From positions 62,001-126,000 of the forward strand of contig NZ_RXYA01000005.1 in NCBI RefSeq assembly GCF_008086595.1: a stretch of 64,000 bases of DNA. Reading direction: 5' to 3'. The notes under the pieces are model-generated. The model ran no database searches and was not told the origin of the DNA. It saw only the letters and a program-made list of their open reading frames with translations. Below, piece after piece: positions 8,027-16,298 of the stretch (position 1 is the first letter of the stretch; each line of letters starts with the position of its first letter). The stretch comes from Acetobacterium paludosum (GTDB lineage: Bacteria; Bacillota; Clostridia; Eubacteriales; Eubacteriaceae). Position numbers and translations under genes: made by a program.

Positions 8027-9349
8027 TTATTTTTTTAGCAAACACATAAAGAATGCATCACTGCCGTCCATTAATGGACTGGTATAGGTATAAACCCTGT
8101 CATTTTTATCTGGAATCACTTTAAGTTCCGGAAACTTCAGTAAAAGTTTATTTATTTGATTTTCATTTTCGTCTTTGTTTATTGTGCAAGTTGAATACAA
8201 AAGTTCTCCGCCCGGTTTTAAATAATTAACCGCGTTTTCTAAAAGTGTGCTTTGAATTTTTACTAAGTCTTTTCTTCCCTCTTTGGTGCCATGATACTTT
8301 ATTTCGGGTTTTCGTCTAATGACGCCTAACCCGGTACAAGGAACATCCAGTAAAATTTTATCAAAAGATTCTTTATCTCTCGCCAAAAATTCACAGCCAT
8401 CTTGTTCTTCCAATAAGATATTCGAACAATCCAATCGCCTCATTGCCTGTCTGATCAATTTCAAGCGATTGGGAAAGATATCCCGGCCAATAATTTCACC
8501 TTCATTGTTCATCAGTTGGCTAAGATAGGTCGTTTTTCCGCCAGGTGCTGCGCACATATCCAAAACCCTTTGGCCAGGCTTAGGATTGAGACGTTCAACC
8601 GTCAATAAAGCGGCCTGATCTTGAATTACAAAAAATCCTTCTTTGTATAAAAAGGTGTCTTCTATATTGTTTTCGAACACTCCCAAATTATTTAGATGAA
8701 TTGCCTGTGGTGACAACGTCCCGGGAACCGCTTCAACACCAAGTTTTTCGAAATTTTCTATTAAATCTTGTCGGGATGTCTTTAATGTATTACACCTAAT
8801 CGTAAACGGCGGTTTTTCATTAAGCAGTGGTATGATCGCTTCTGCCTCTAGTTTTCCATAGGTCTCATAGTATTTATGTACGATCCAAAGCGGTACTGAA
8901 TAACGAACCGATAAGGCTTCCTTTTCATTTTTCCAGTTTTCAAACTTAAATTCTTTGCCATCCTTCTCAATTTTTCTCATGATATTTCTCAAAACACCAT
9001 TAATAAATCCCTTCGCTTGTGGCTGAACCGCAGCTGCCAAATTAACCGATTCATTGACGATGGCATAATTGGGTATCTTATCTAGAAAATATAGTTGATA
9101 AATGGCTATTCTCAGAATTTCACTGACTTCCTTGTGAAGTTTATTCACCGGTCTGCTGCTATGCTGTTTAATAATATAATCTAAATAAATTTGATTTTGA
9201 AGGCACCCGTAAACAAGATTAAGGAAAAGGCGTCGATCCTCATCCTTCATTGGATTCTCAGACAATGTCTTTTTAATTTCAAGATTTGAATAAGCGCCAT
9301 CATAATTAATTTTCAGTAGAGTTTCTAATGCTTGTTGTCGAATATTCAT
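8027..9349 (-). CDS. rsmB: 16S rRNA (cytosine967-C5)-methyltransferase RsmB
   Basis: 440 residues. The N-terminal NusB-like RNA-binding domain (1-140) is followed by a SAM-dependent m5C methyltransferase domain with MCAAPGGKTTYL, the Pro-Cys of DVPCTGLGVIRRKPE, and the catalytic Cys in YSTCTINKDENE. It methylates C967 of 16S rRNA. The ATG at 9349 shares its A with the TGA stop of the upstream peptidase gene (TGATG); a TTG one codon earlier is also possible. It ends with a terminator. Confidence 0.95.
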   Translation of the reverse strand: MNIRQQALETLLKINYDGAYSNLEIKKTLSENPMKDEDRRLFLNLVYGCLQNQIYLDYIIKQHSSRPVNKLHKEVSEILRIAIYQLYFLDKIPNYAIVNESVNLAAAVQPQAKGFINGVLRNIMRKIEKDGKEFKFENWKNEKEALSVRYSVPLWIVHKYYETYGKLEAEAIIPLLNEKPPFTIRCNTLKTSRQDLIENFEKLGVEAVPGTLSPQAIHLNNLGVFENNIEDTFLYKEGFFVIQDQAALLTVERLNPKPGQRVLDMCAAPGGKTTYLSQLMNNEGEIIGRDIFPNRLKLIRQAMRRLDCSNILLEEQDGCEFLARDKESFDKILLDVPCTGLGVIRRKPEIKYHGTKEGRKDLVKIQSTLLENAVNYLKPGGELLYSTCTINKDENENQINKLLLKFPELKVIPDKNDRVYTYTSPLMDGSDAFFMCLLKK

Positions 9350-10047
9350 CAATCCCTTGAACCTCTTAGTATTATTAATCGTAACAGCGTTAATAAAGAC
9401 ATTAGCGCGGCTGCAACATAAGTCAAGGCGGCGGCTCGCAATACTTTTTTTACGCCCACTTCTTCCCCCGGCAGAATCAGATGATTATCCGTCAGGGCTG
9501 CAATCGCTCTTCTGCTGGCATTAAATTCTACTGGCAAGGTGATGACGCTAAATAACAGCGCGAGTGAAAAAAGAATAATTCCAAAGTCCATGAACGCCAT
9601 TCCCCATGATGTCTGTGCAAAGAAAAATCCCAGAAAAAACAAAGGCCAGGCCAGATTTGAAGCAAATCCGGTAATTGGAACCATAAAGCTTCTGAAACGA
9701 AGCGGCCAATATCCTTCTTTGTCCTGAATCGCATGTCCTGTTTCATGGGCTGCCACTCCGACGGCGGCAATGCTCGCCTGTTGGCCAACCCCCTGAGATA
9801 AACGCATCACTTTACTCCTTGGATCATAATGATCCGTTAAATTACCCGCTACATTCTCAATACCAATCATACTAAGTCCATTACTATTTAATAATGTTCG
9901 AGCCGCTTCAGCACCGGTAACACCAGTTTTGGTTGCAACTTTACTGTATGCTTTGTAAGCACTACTTACCTGATATTGGGCAAAAGCAGCTAAAATCACT
10001 CCTGGAATAAGTATTAAAAATGTCCAATCAAATGGTATAAAATACAT
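9349..10047 (-). CDS. Membrane zinc metallopeptidase (YugP family)
   Basis: 232 residues with the YugP/Zn_peptidase_2 architecture: a first membrane helix (about 8-27), a cytosolic or membrane-associated catalytic part with the HExxH motif in VAAHETGHAIQ (near residue 102), and three further hydrophobic helices (about 120-230). The substrate is unknown for the family. AGGAGGATAACAG precedes the ATG. It lies between fmt and rsmB, the typical clostridial position, and is coupled to rsmB by a TGATG overlap. Confidence 0.9.
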   Translation of the reverse strand: MYFIPFDWTFLILIPGVILAAFAQYQVSSAYKAYSKVATKTGVTGAEAARTLLNSNGLSMIGIENVAGNLTDHYDPRSKVMRLSQGVGQQASIAAVGVAAHETGHAIQDKEGYWPLRFRSFMVPITGFASNLAWPLFFLGFFFAQTSWGMAFMDFGIILFSLALLFSVITLPVEFNASRRAIAALTDNHLILPGEEVGVKKVLRAAALTYVAAALMSLLTLLRLIILRGSRD

Positions 10048-10130
10048 CTGTTATCCTCCTAGTATTAAGGGTCGTTTATAATTTCATAATGTCAATTATT
10101 GTATCATGGTTTTCTAAAGAACTTCTTAGT

Positions 10131-11072
10131 CTATTTTAAAATTGTTCCAATTTGCATGGATTTCCCACGAAGAAAAACGGTTGACTTCATTCTTTTTTTT
10201 CCTGGCGCTTGTATATCACCGATTATTAATGCTCCATCTTTTGTCTTGACAATCATTCCTTCTTTATCATTGGCCATCAGCACAGTTCCTGGTGTTTCTT
10301 CACCTTCCCAAGTCATTATCTTTGGAGAAAAGCATTTTATTTTTTCTTCTTTATAAAACACGTAAGCACCAGGATGCGGATCTGTTCCATTTATTAATGA
10401 CAAAATAGCTGAACTTGTTTCGTTCCAATTAATGTGTCCGGTATCCTTCTGTATTTTGTCCGCATAACTAGCCTGTTCTTCATTCTGGGGAATCGGTTGT
10501 GCCTTGCCTGTTATTAAATCTTCCAGCGTGATCATTAACAACTCAGCCCCGGCTGTAGATAATGCCTCATGCAGAGCTTCATAAGTTGTTGTTTCCGTAA
10601 TTGGACATTCTGCTTTGGCTATCATATCACCAGTGTCCATTCCCTCACTCATTTGCATGATGGTTACTCCTGATTTTGGCTCACCATCAATGATAGCCCG
10701 TTGAATGGGTGCCGCGCCGCGATATTTAGGCAGCAGCGAACCATGGATGTTCAAAGAACCATAGGGGGGCATTTCCAGAATTTCTTTTGATAAAAGCTGT
10801 CCATAAGCAGCGACAATAAAAACATCCGCCTGATAGGTTTTCAATTGCTCAACAAATTCCTGCTCTTTAATCTTTTCCGGCTGTAAAACCGGAATGCCAA
10901 GCTCCACAGCTTTTGCTTTTAATGGTAGGATTTCTATTTTTTTTCCTCTTTTATTCGGTCGATCTGGTTGACACACAACGGCGGCCACCTCGTAGCCGGA
11001 CAAAACCAATTTTTCCAGAGCCGGAACCCCAAAATCTGTTGTTCCCATAAAAACAATTTTTAAATTTTTCAT
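10131..11072 (-). CDS. fmt: Methionyl-tRNA formyltransferase
   Basis: 313 residues, standard length. It formylates Met-tRNAi using 10-formyl-THF. The N-terminal formyltransferase fold shows MGTTDFGVPALEKL, HGSLLPKYRGAAPIQ and the TIMQMSEGMDTGDM segment; the C-terminal OB-like tRNA-binding domain starts near residue 208. Its ATG overlaps the def stop by 4 bp, so deformylase and formyltransferase are made together. Confidence 0.97.
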   Translation of the reverse strand: MKNLKIVFMGTTDFGVPALEKLVLSGYEVAAVVCQPDRPNKRGKKIEILPLKAKAVELGIPVLQPEKIKEQEFVEQLKTYQADVFIVAAYGQLLSKEILEMPPYGSLNIHGSLLPKYRGAAPIQRAIIDGEPKSGVTIMQMSEGMDTGDMIAKAECPITETTTYEALHEALSTAGAELLMITLEDLITGKAQPIPQNEEQASYADKIQKDTGHINWNETSSAILSLINGTDPHPGAYVFYKEEKIKCFSPKIMTWEGEETPGTVLMANDKEGMIVKTKDGALIIGDIQAPGKKRMKSTVFLRGKSMQIGTILK

Positions 11073-11509
11073 TCTATTACGTGATCAATAAATAAAATGC
11101 CATCAAGATGATCTAGTTCATGGCATACTGCTCGGGCCAACAAGTCTGAACAGCTCAGTTGAAAAATTTTGCCTTCAATATCAGTCGCTTCCACAACCAA
11201 TGATTGCGGACGAGAGACTTTTCCAGAACGTTCAGGTAAACTTAAACAGGCCTCTTCATCAATCACTTCGCCATCTGTTGAAAGAATGCTTGGATTGATA
11301 AATGCGACCGGGCCATCCCCGACATCAATCACAACGATTCTTTTTAAAATACCGACCTGCGGCGCTGCCAAACCAACCCCATCAGCAGATTTCATCGTTT
11401 CAATCATATCTTCACTTAAAGTTCTTATTTTTTCATTAACGTCTTGAATGACCTTTGATTTTTTTCTAAGAATTGGGTCATCATCGATCCTTATTTGTCT
11501 AATTGCCAT
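11069..11509 (-). CDS. def: Peptide deformylase
   Basis: 146 residues, a type I-like bacterial deformylase of the shorter clostridial kind. The three family motifs are intact: GVGLAAPQVG, EACLSLP (metal Cys) and HELDHLDG (HExxH with catalytic Glu replaced in my reading by HELDH, which is the normal deformylase form). It removes the N-formyl group from nascent proteins. AGGAGGAATAA precedes the ATG; 20 bp separate it from priA upstream. Confidence 0.97.
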   Translation of the reverse strand: MAIRQIRIDDDPILRKKSKVIQDVNEKIRTLSEDMIETMKSADGVGLAAPQVGILKRIVVIDVGDGPVAFINPSILSTDGEVIDEEACLSLPERSGKVSRPQSLVVEATDIEGKIFQLSCSDLLARAVCHELDHLDGILFIDHVIE

Positions 11510-11529
11510 TTATTCCTCCTGATTTTTGT

Positions 11530-13917
11530 TTATGGATTAATCTGAATTGAAACTTTTGACTTCAATTTTTCAATTACACCCAATTTAATTATTTCCATCA
11601 TGATATTCTGAAATGTGCTTAAATCCAATATTTTTAAAACAATCTGATACTTCACATTACCGCCTTTCGTAATGCCAAGGCGAATCGGTTTATAAATCGC
11701 GTGCCAGTCACCAGCCTTTTTGAAATTGCTCTTTAGCGCAACGTACAATTTAAATGCATCATTTTCTGTTTCTTTTTCATTTTTTTGAAATACCCCAAAA
11801 ACAATCATATTGACGATTGGCGGATATTTCATTACTTTTCGATAACGTATTTCTTCCCGATAGAATTCCTGGAATTCTTCATTGACGATTGAATAAATCG
11901 TATCATTTTCCGGTTCGTTTGTTTGAATGAGTCCAACCGTTTCATTTCCCATTGTTTTCTCGAAAAAGCGGCTGTATGTTTGATAAACAGTTTCTGATGC
12001 CCGATAATCCCCTTGATTGAGATCCTGATCAATCAAAATAGCGGCTGTTAAACCGACGTGAAAAAAGCTGAAATGATTGATCAACACCTGGGTTCCGATA
12101 AAAATATCAATTTCTCCGTTTAATAACGCTTGATTTGTTTTCTTTATTTCCGATCGATTTAAATTTCCCTGCACTGTTTTGATTCGGGCATTTGGAAATA
12201 TTTTTTTTATATTTTCTTCTAGTTGATCAATACCAAGACCCAGATACCGAATTTTATCGCTGCCACAAACAGAACAGTGAGCTGGAATCGCTTCTTGATG
12301 TCCGCAATAATGACAATGCAAAGCATGATCATTTATAAAATATTTTAAAGAAACGTTGCAGTTCGGACATTTTATAACATGTCCGCAATTTCTACAGAAA
12401 ATACTATTCGCATAACCCTTATTATTAATAAAAAGCACGCTCATGCGTTTCTGTTGTAAGGACCGTTTAATCTGTTTAATTAATTGACGGCTCAATACAC
12501 TCATGTTGCCACTGTGTATTTCTTTCTGCATGTCTATAATTTCAATTTTATTCTGACGCTTCTGCGGTTCTCCAATTTGAAGTTTGTTTAGTACTTTGTT
12601 CTCAATTAGATACCAAATGGCTATCCTCGGCATATCATCTGCCAAAATATAAGCTATTTTCATTATTTCACTAATTTTTTTGGCAATATCTGTAATGTGA
12701 AATTTAGGAGCCGATATGGTCGTATGTGACGAATCATGTTCATCATCAATAATAATAAGCCCTAAATTTTTAAATGGTAAGAACAAAGCAGATCCAACCC
12801 CAATAACTACTTGGATGCGGCCACTTTTAACATTTTCAAATAACTCAAATCGTTCTTTTGGCGTCAGTCGGCCATGAAAAACGCCTACTTTTTCTCCAAA
12901 ATATTTATAGAACATTTCCATCCGCTGAAATGTCATATTCACTTCAGGGAAAATAACGACAACGGATTGATTTGCCTTTATTTTGTCTTCAATTGCCTTA
13001 AAAAACAAACGGTATTTACTCACTGCATCAAAGACATGAAAGAAGATTCCATGGTTTTTTTTTATTAACTGGTTGTATTTGTGATACTTTGTTTTTTCTT
13101 CATCGGTGAGGATAACCGCTGGTCCATTAATCTTATTAAATTCTGAAAATGCACCCTTTTCTCCCTGAAATAAAACCGCCGTCCTGGTTACATAGGCTTT
13201 TAAGATCAGCGGCTCTAAGCTTTTATCAAAACGAGTGGAGCACATTTTCAGTTCGGCTCCGCTCATATCCTTGCAGTTTAAATATTCAAGAAGCATTCGC
13301 TGCTTTTTTCCCAATTTTTTATCATTCTGAAGTAATTGACGTCCAGTTTCCGTTAAATGATAGGTATCGTGAGTCTGCTCTTCATTCGCAAAAATGGTTT
13401 TCCAAGTTTTAACTGAATCAATCACTTTTTTTTTAAGGAGCTGATCTAATATAACTTGGTTATCCTGTTTTACTTTTCTATGTGAAACTACTTCATTTCC
13501 CGTGTTAAAATAATGATTCATAAACCAATTCTCATTTAAATCCAGAGAAAAGTTACCTTGATTTTTAAAATAATTAATTTCCTGAATGGTTTTAATGCCC
13601 ATGGTGAAATAAGAAAGGGATTCATAAAATAAAGAACAATAGCAGGCCTTCATCCAAAGACACAGTTCTATTTGTTCTTCATTTAAAATTGCTTCTTTAT
13701 CAATGTTTTCTTTTATTTTTTTTATTTTACCCGTATAATCAGATGCCTCTTTTACGACAGTGACAAAACCTTCTATCCTGCGATTTCCAATGCCAAAGGG
13801 AACCACCACACGCATTCCTTTTTTTATTATTATTTCCAGTTCTTGGGGAATAACATAATCATAGGCATGATCTATGCGCTTGTTCTTTTGATTTAAAAAA
13901 ACCTCCGCAATTTTCAC
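11530..13917 (-). CDS. priA: Primosomal protein PriA with degenerate helicase motifs
   Basis: 795 residues, collinear with PriA. The N-terminal 3'-DNA-binding domain is recognisable (RIDHAYDYVIP, GMRVVVPFGIGNR), the eight zinc-ligand cysteines are all present (508, 511, 517, 520, 535, 538, 548, 551), and the segments PEVNMT, HGRLTPKER, IIDDEHDSSHTT, GTQVL and DYRASE keep PriA order. However, the Walker A loop GVTGSGKT is replaced by HVFDAVSK (294-301), DEEH has become DDEH, the SATPS motif is replaced by ADDMPR (426-431), and QVAGRAGR by the segment at 646-655 (QTYSRFFEKT). It should still recognise forks and assemble the primosome, but probably cannot hydrolyse ATP. It is a full-length open frame with neat spacing to rpoZ (13 bp) and def, so it is not an obvious pseudogene. 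Confidence 0.85.
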   Translation of the reverse strand: MKIAEVFLNQKNKRIDHAYDYVIPQELEIIIKKGMRVVVPFGIGNRRIEGFVTVVKEASDYTGKIKKIKENIDKEAILNEEQIELCLWMKACYCSLFYESLSYFTMGIKTIQEINYFKNQGNFSLDLNENWFMNHYFNTGNEVVSHRKVKQDNQVILDQLLKKKVIDSVKTWKTIFANEEQTHDTYHLTETGRQLLQNDKKLGKKQRMLLEYLNCKDMSGAELKMCSTRFDKSLEPLILKAYVTRTAVLFQGEKGAFSEFNKINGPAVILTDEEKTKYHKYNQLIKKNHGIFFHVFDAVSKYRLFFKAIEDKIKANQSVVVIFPEVNMTFQRMEMFYKYFGEKVGVFHGRLTPKERFELFENVKSGRIQVVIGVGSALFLPFKNLGLIIIDDEHDSSHTTISAPKFHITDIAKKISEIMKIAYILADDMPRIAIWYLIENKVLNKLQIGEPQKRQNKIEIIDMQKEIHSGNMSVLSRQLIKQIKRSLQQKRMSVLFINNKGYANSIFCRNCGHVIKCPNCNVSLKYFINDHALHCHYCGHQEAIPAHCSVCGSDKIRYLGLGIDQLEENIKKIFPNARIKTVQGNLNRSEIKKTNQALLNGEIDIFIGTQVLINHFSFFHVGLTAAILIDQDLNQGDYRASETVYQTYSRFFEKTMGNETVGLIQTNEPENDTIYSIVNEEFQEFYREEIRYRKVMKYPPIVNMIVFGVFQKNEKETENDAFKLYVALKSNFKKAGDWHAIYKPIRLGITKGGNVKYQIVLKILDLSTFQNIMMEIIKLGVIEKLKSKVSIQINP

Positions 13918-13930
13918 AGTACCGTCAATC

Positions 13931-14218
13931 CTATGCCTTTATAAACGATGAGACTTCAATTTTCTCATCAACAAACAATATCATGTCTGATTCATCCTTA
14001 TTATTATCTTCTTCTGATTCTGATTCTTTTTTTGGTGCCAAACGAATCATATCTTCTGCTATTTCATTGGTTGCAATCGTCACCGGGTTGTCAATTTTTA
14101 TTTTCACAAGGGGTTCATCCCCCTCAACTATCTCTCTCGCTCTTTTTGCCGTTGCATTCACCAGCGAATACTTATTGCCCGCTTTATTTATTAAATCATT
14201 TAATGCTGGATATCGCAT
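13931..14218 (-). CDS. rpoZ: DNA-directed RNA polymerase omega subunit
   Basis: 95 residues. The conserved omega core is visible: MRYPALNDLINKAGNKYSLV near the N-terminus, then ATAKRAREI and NPVTIATNEIAEDMI. The C-terminal third is acidic (SESEEDNNKDES). Omega helps assemble and stabilise RNA polymerase and binds ppGpp-related signals in some bacteria. GGGAGG, lying across the gmk stop codon, serves as ribosome-binding site. In many Firmicutes coaBC follows rpoZ; here priA follows directly. Confidence 0.93.
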   Translation of the reverse strand: MRYPALNDLINKAGNKYSLVNATAKRAREIVEGDEPLVKIKIDNPVTIATNEIAEDMIRLAPKKESESEEDNNKDESDMILFVDEKIEVSSFIKA

Positions 14219-14220
14219 CT

Positions 14221-14892
14221 TTACCTCCCAAGTATATCTTCAATTTTATTTTTCAATCGTTCTGTTCGACATTTTTCAGCCGTTATAATACTTTGAACTC
14301 TTCGTGCTGCATCTTCAAGGTCATCATTGATAACGATATAACTATAGTCGTCAGCATTTCTCATTTCTTCATATGCGCAGTTTAGTCGCATTTCCATTTG
14401 TTCCTTACTTTCAGTGCCCCGTTCTTCAATTCTTCGTCGTAATTCCTGCATTGACGGTGGCACAATAAAAATGTAGATTCCTTCTTTGTAATTACTTCTC
14501 ACCTTTGCTGCACCTTGAATATCAATCTCCAGAATTACATCATATCCGGATTCAAGTAGGTTTTCAACATAATCTTTGGGTGTTCCATAATAATTTTCAT
14601 AAACCGTCGCATACTCTAAGTATTGTCCCTGCTTAATTCTTGTTTCAAAACTTTCTTTTGAAACATAAAAATAATCGCGTCCCTGTTTTTCATAATTCCG
14701 TGGTTTTCTAGTGGTTTCAGAAATGGAAAGACGCAGATCCGGATTTTTTTGACATATTATCTTACAGACACTTCCCTTTCCTGCACAGGAAGGTCCTGAT
14801 ATCACGATAAGAATACCTTTTTCTCTTTCGAAAAATAGCTCCGACAATTGCTTTTTATTTACTTCCTGGTTTTCAATTGGACAATCACTCAT
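14221..14892 (-). CDS. gmk: Guanylate kinase
   Basis: About 223 residues. It phosphorylates GMP to GDP. The P-loop reads SGPSCAGKGSVC (Cys where most homologues have Gly), followed by the GMP-binding STTRKPRNYEKQGRDYFYVS region and the lid with RIEERGTES. The N-terminus carries roughly 25 residues more than the family core. Start uncertain: the ATG at 14892 or a GTG at 14907; a GGGG near the yicC stop is far from the first and very close to the second. Between yicC and gmk many Firmicutes carry remA; it is missing here (2-17 bp gap). Confidence 0.93.
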   Translation of the reverse strand: MSDCPIENQEVNKKQLSELFFEREKGILIVISGPSCAGKGSVCKIICQKNPDLRLSISETTRKPRNYEKQGRDYFYVSKESFETRIKQGQYLEYATVYENYYGTPKDYVENLLESGYDVILEIDIQGAAKVRSNYKEGIYIFIVPPSMQELRRRIEERGTESKEQMEMRLNCAYEEMRNADDYSYIVINDDLEDAARRVQSIITAEKCRTERLKNKIEDILGR

Positions 14893-14909
14893 AGACTTAA
14901 TAAACACCC

Positions 14910-15788
14910 CTACTCAATATTTTGAATTTGCTCTCTTATCTTTTCGATTTCGCTTTTTACATCTACAACAATATTTGCTATCGCTAAATCATTGGCTTTT
15001 GATCCAATTGTATTAATCTCTCGATTTATTTCCTGAATTAAAAAATCCAATTTTCTTCCAACCGGTTCAGTTTCATCTATAATGCCTTCTAATCGTTCTA
15101 AATGACTTTGCAGACGAGTTAATTCCTCATCAATATTAAGTTTGTCCGACATAAGTGCAACCTCTGTCAATAAACGTTTTTCGTCTATATCAATGGATTC
15201 AACATAAGAAGATATTTTTCCCCGCAGTTCTTCTTTGTATCGCTCAAGCATATCCGGACTTCTCTTTTTTATTTCTATTATATAATCTCGAATCACCTGG
15301 CATCGATTTGTTACATCATGTTGTAGGGCGCGTCCTTCCCTTTCCCGACTTGCATCAACTTCCGCTAACGTCTTTTGTAAAATCGGTTCGATCTTAACCC
15401 AAATACTTTCATAATCATCATGATCTTCTTCAATCATCATCACATCGGGAAATTTTGAAATTAATGATAAACTCAAGTCATCACCGATCATGGAATCAAG
15501 CCTGCGGATTTCATTTAAAACGGAGATATAGTTTTTTGCTAAATCACGGTTAAAAACAATCCGTTTGTTTTTTGCTCCTAGTTCAGTATATTTTATGAAG
15601 ACCTCAATTCGCCCTCTTGAAATGCTTTGTGAAATCGTATTTCTGATTTTTTCTTCAATCGGATTAAGTGTTTTGGGAATTTTTATGAAAAAGTCTCTAA
15701 AACGATGATTAATTGTCTTAATTTCAATTGAACAATCCACTTCTTCATCACGAAAATCTTTTCGTCCAAAGCCTGTCATACTTTTCAT
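14910..15788 (-). CDS. YicC family endoribonuclease
   Basis: 292 residues, standard for YicC/YloC. The hallmark N-terminus MKSMTGFGR and the C-terminal block GRKLDFLIQEINREINTIGSKAND are both present. The family has been reported to act as an RNA endonuclease; the physiological targets in Firmicutes are unclear. GGAGAAACGCC precedes the ATG. First gene of the long yicC-gmk-rpoZ-priA-def-fmt-(yugP)-rsmB run. Confidence 0.92.
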   Translation of the reverse strand: MKSMTGFGRKDFRDEEVDCSIEIKTINHRFRDFFIKIPKTLNPIEEKIRNTISQSISRGRIEVFIKYTELGAKNKRIVFNRDLAKNYISVLNEIRRLDSMIGDDLSLSLISKFPDVMMIEEDHDDYESIWVKIEPILQKTLAEVDASREREGRALQHDVTNRCQVIRDYIIEIKKRSPDMLERYKEELRGKISSYVESIDIDEKRLLTEVALMSDKLNIDEELTRLQSHLERLEGIIDETEPVGRKLDFLIQEINREINTIGSKANDLAIANIVVDVKSEIEKIREQIQNIE

Positions 15789-15891
15789 GGCGTTTCTCCA
15801 TTTCTACTAAAATCTGCTATGTTAATTTTTCTTTTAAACCATTTTACCGGGTTGCCTCTATATTAAGTGCTTCCTCAAGAAACCTTGCTAT

Positions 15892-16026
15892 CTACATTTT
15901 GATCGGTTTTTCTAATCTTTTGATCACCGTTAAAGATAAGTAGGTACCCGTTCCACTTTCCTCAGTAAAACCAACACCCCTTTCCCTCATGATCACATTA
16001 ATATGTTCACACCACCAAGCCTTCAC
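15892..16026 (-). CDS. Doubtful 44-codon reading frame in the yicC leader
   Basis: From a GTG at 16026 a 44-codon frame runs to a TAG at 15892. The predicted peptide is protein-like in composition (VKAWWCEHINVIMRERGVG at its start, then a Thr/Ser-rich strand and KRLEKPIKM). I do not recognise it. There is no good ribosome-binding site, so it may be a gene remnant or a leader-peptide frame in the long 5' region of yicC. Confidence 0.25.
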   Translation of the reverse strand: MKAWWCEHINVIMRERGVGFTEESGTGTYLSLTVIKRLEKPIKM

Positions 16027-16128
16027 AAATTCACATTGCTTTTAATATCCTTTTAATATCCTGTGAAACTCATTAAGTACTATCTCTCATATATCTTATT
16101 ATACACTACATAGTTACTTAATTTATAC

Positions 16129-16157
16129 ACTATATCGAATTCTTCTTAAAAAGTCAA
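16129..16157 (-). promoter_or_regulatory. Strong sigma-A-type promoter for the yicC-gmk-rpoZ-priA operon
   Basis: TTGACT (16152-16157), a 17-bp spacer and TATAGT (16129-16134) on the minus strand. It implies a leader of about 330 nt before yicC. That leader (15789-16122) holds a direct repeat, TTTTAATATCC twice at about 16039-16060, and the doubtful small frame at 15892-16026. Confidence 0.65.
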
Positions 16158-16238
16158 GAATCCACCCTACATTTGTTGTTGAATTCAATATCCATTTAAA
16201 TTTTCAACTGTGATCATCTTTTATTTTTTTAAAAGACT

Positions 16239-16266
16239 TTTACATCTTAGCAGAACATGATAAAAT
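16239..16266 (+). promoter_or_regulatory. Promoter for rqcH
   Basis: TTTACA (16239-16244), 16 bp, TAAAAT (16261-16266), 32 bp upstream of the rqcH ATG, with AAAGGAG between. It is divergent from the yicC promoter about 80 bp away. Confidence 0.55.
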
Positions 16267-16298
16267 CAAGCCAACAATTCGAAAGGAGCATCATTAAT

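Noticed and set aside
13948-14385. Plus-strand 145-codon frame opposite rpoZ and gmk
   Set aside because: It overlaps two well-identified genes on the other strand and has hydrophobic low-complexity content with no family resemblance.
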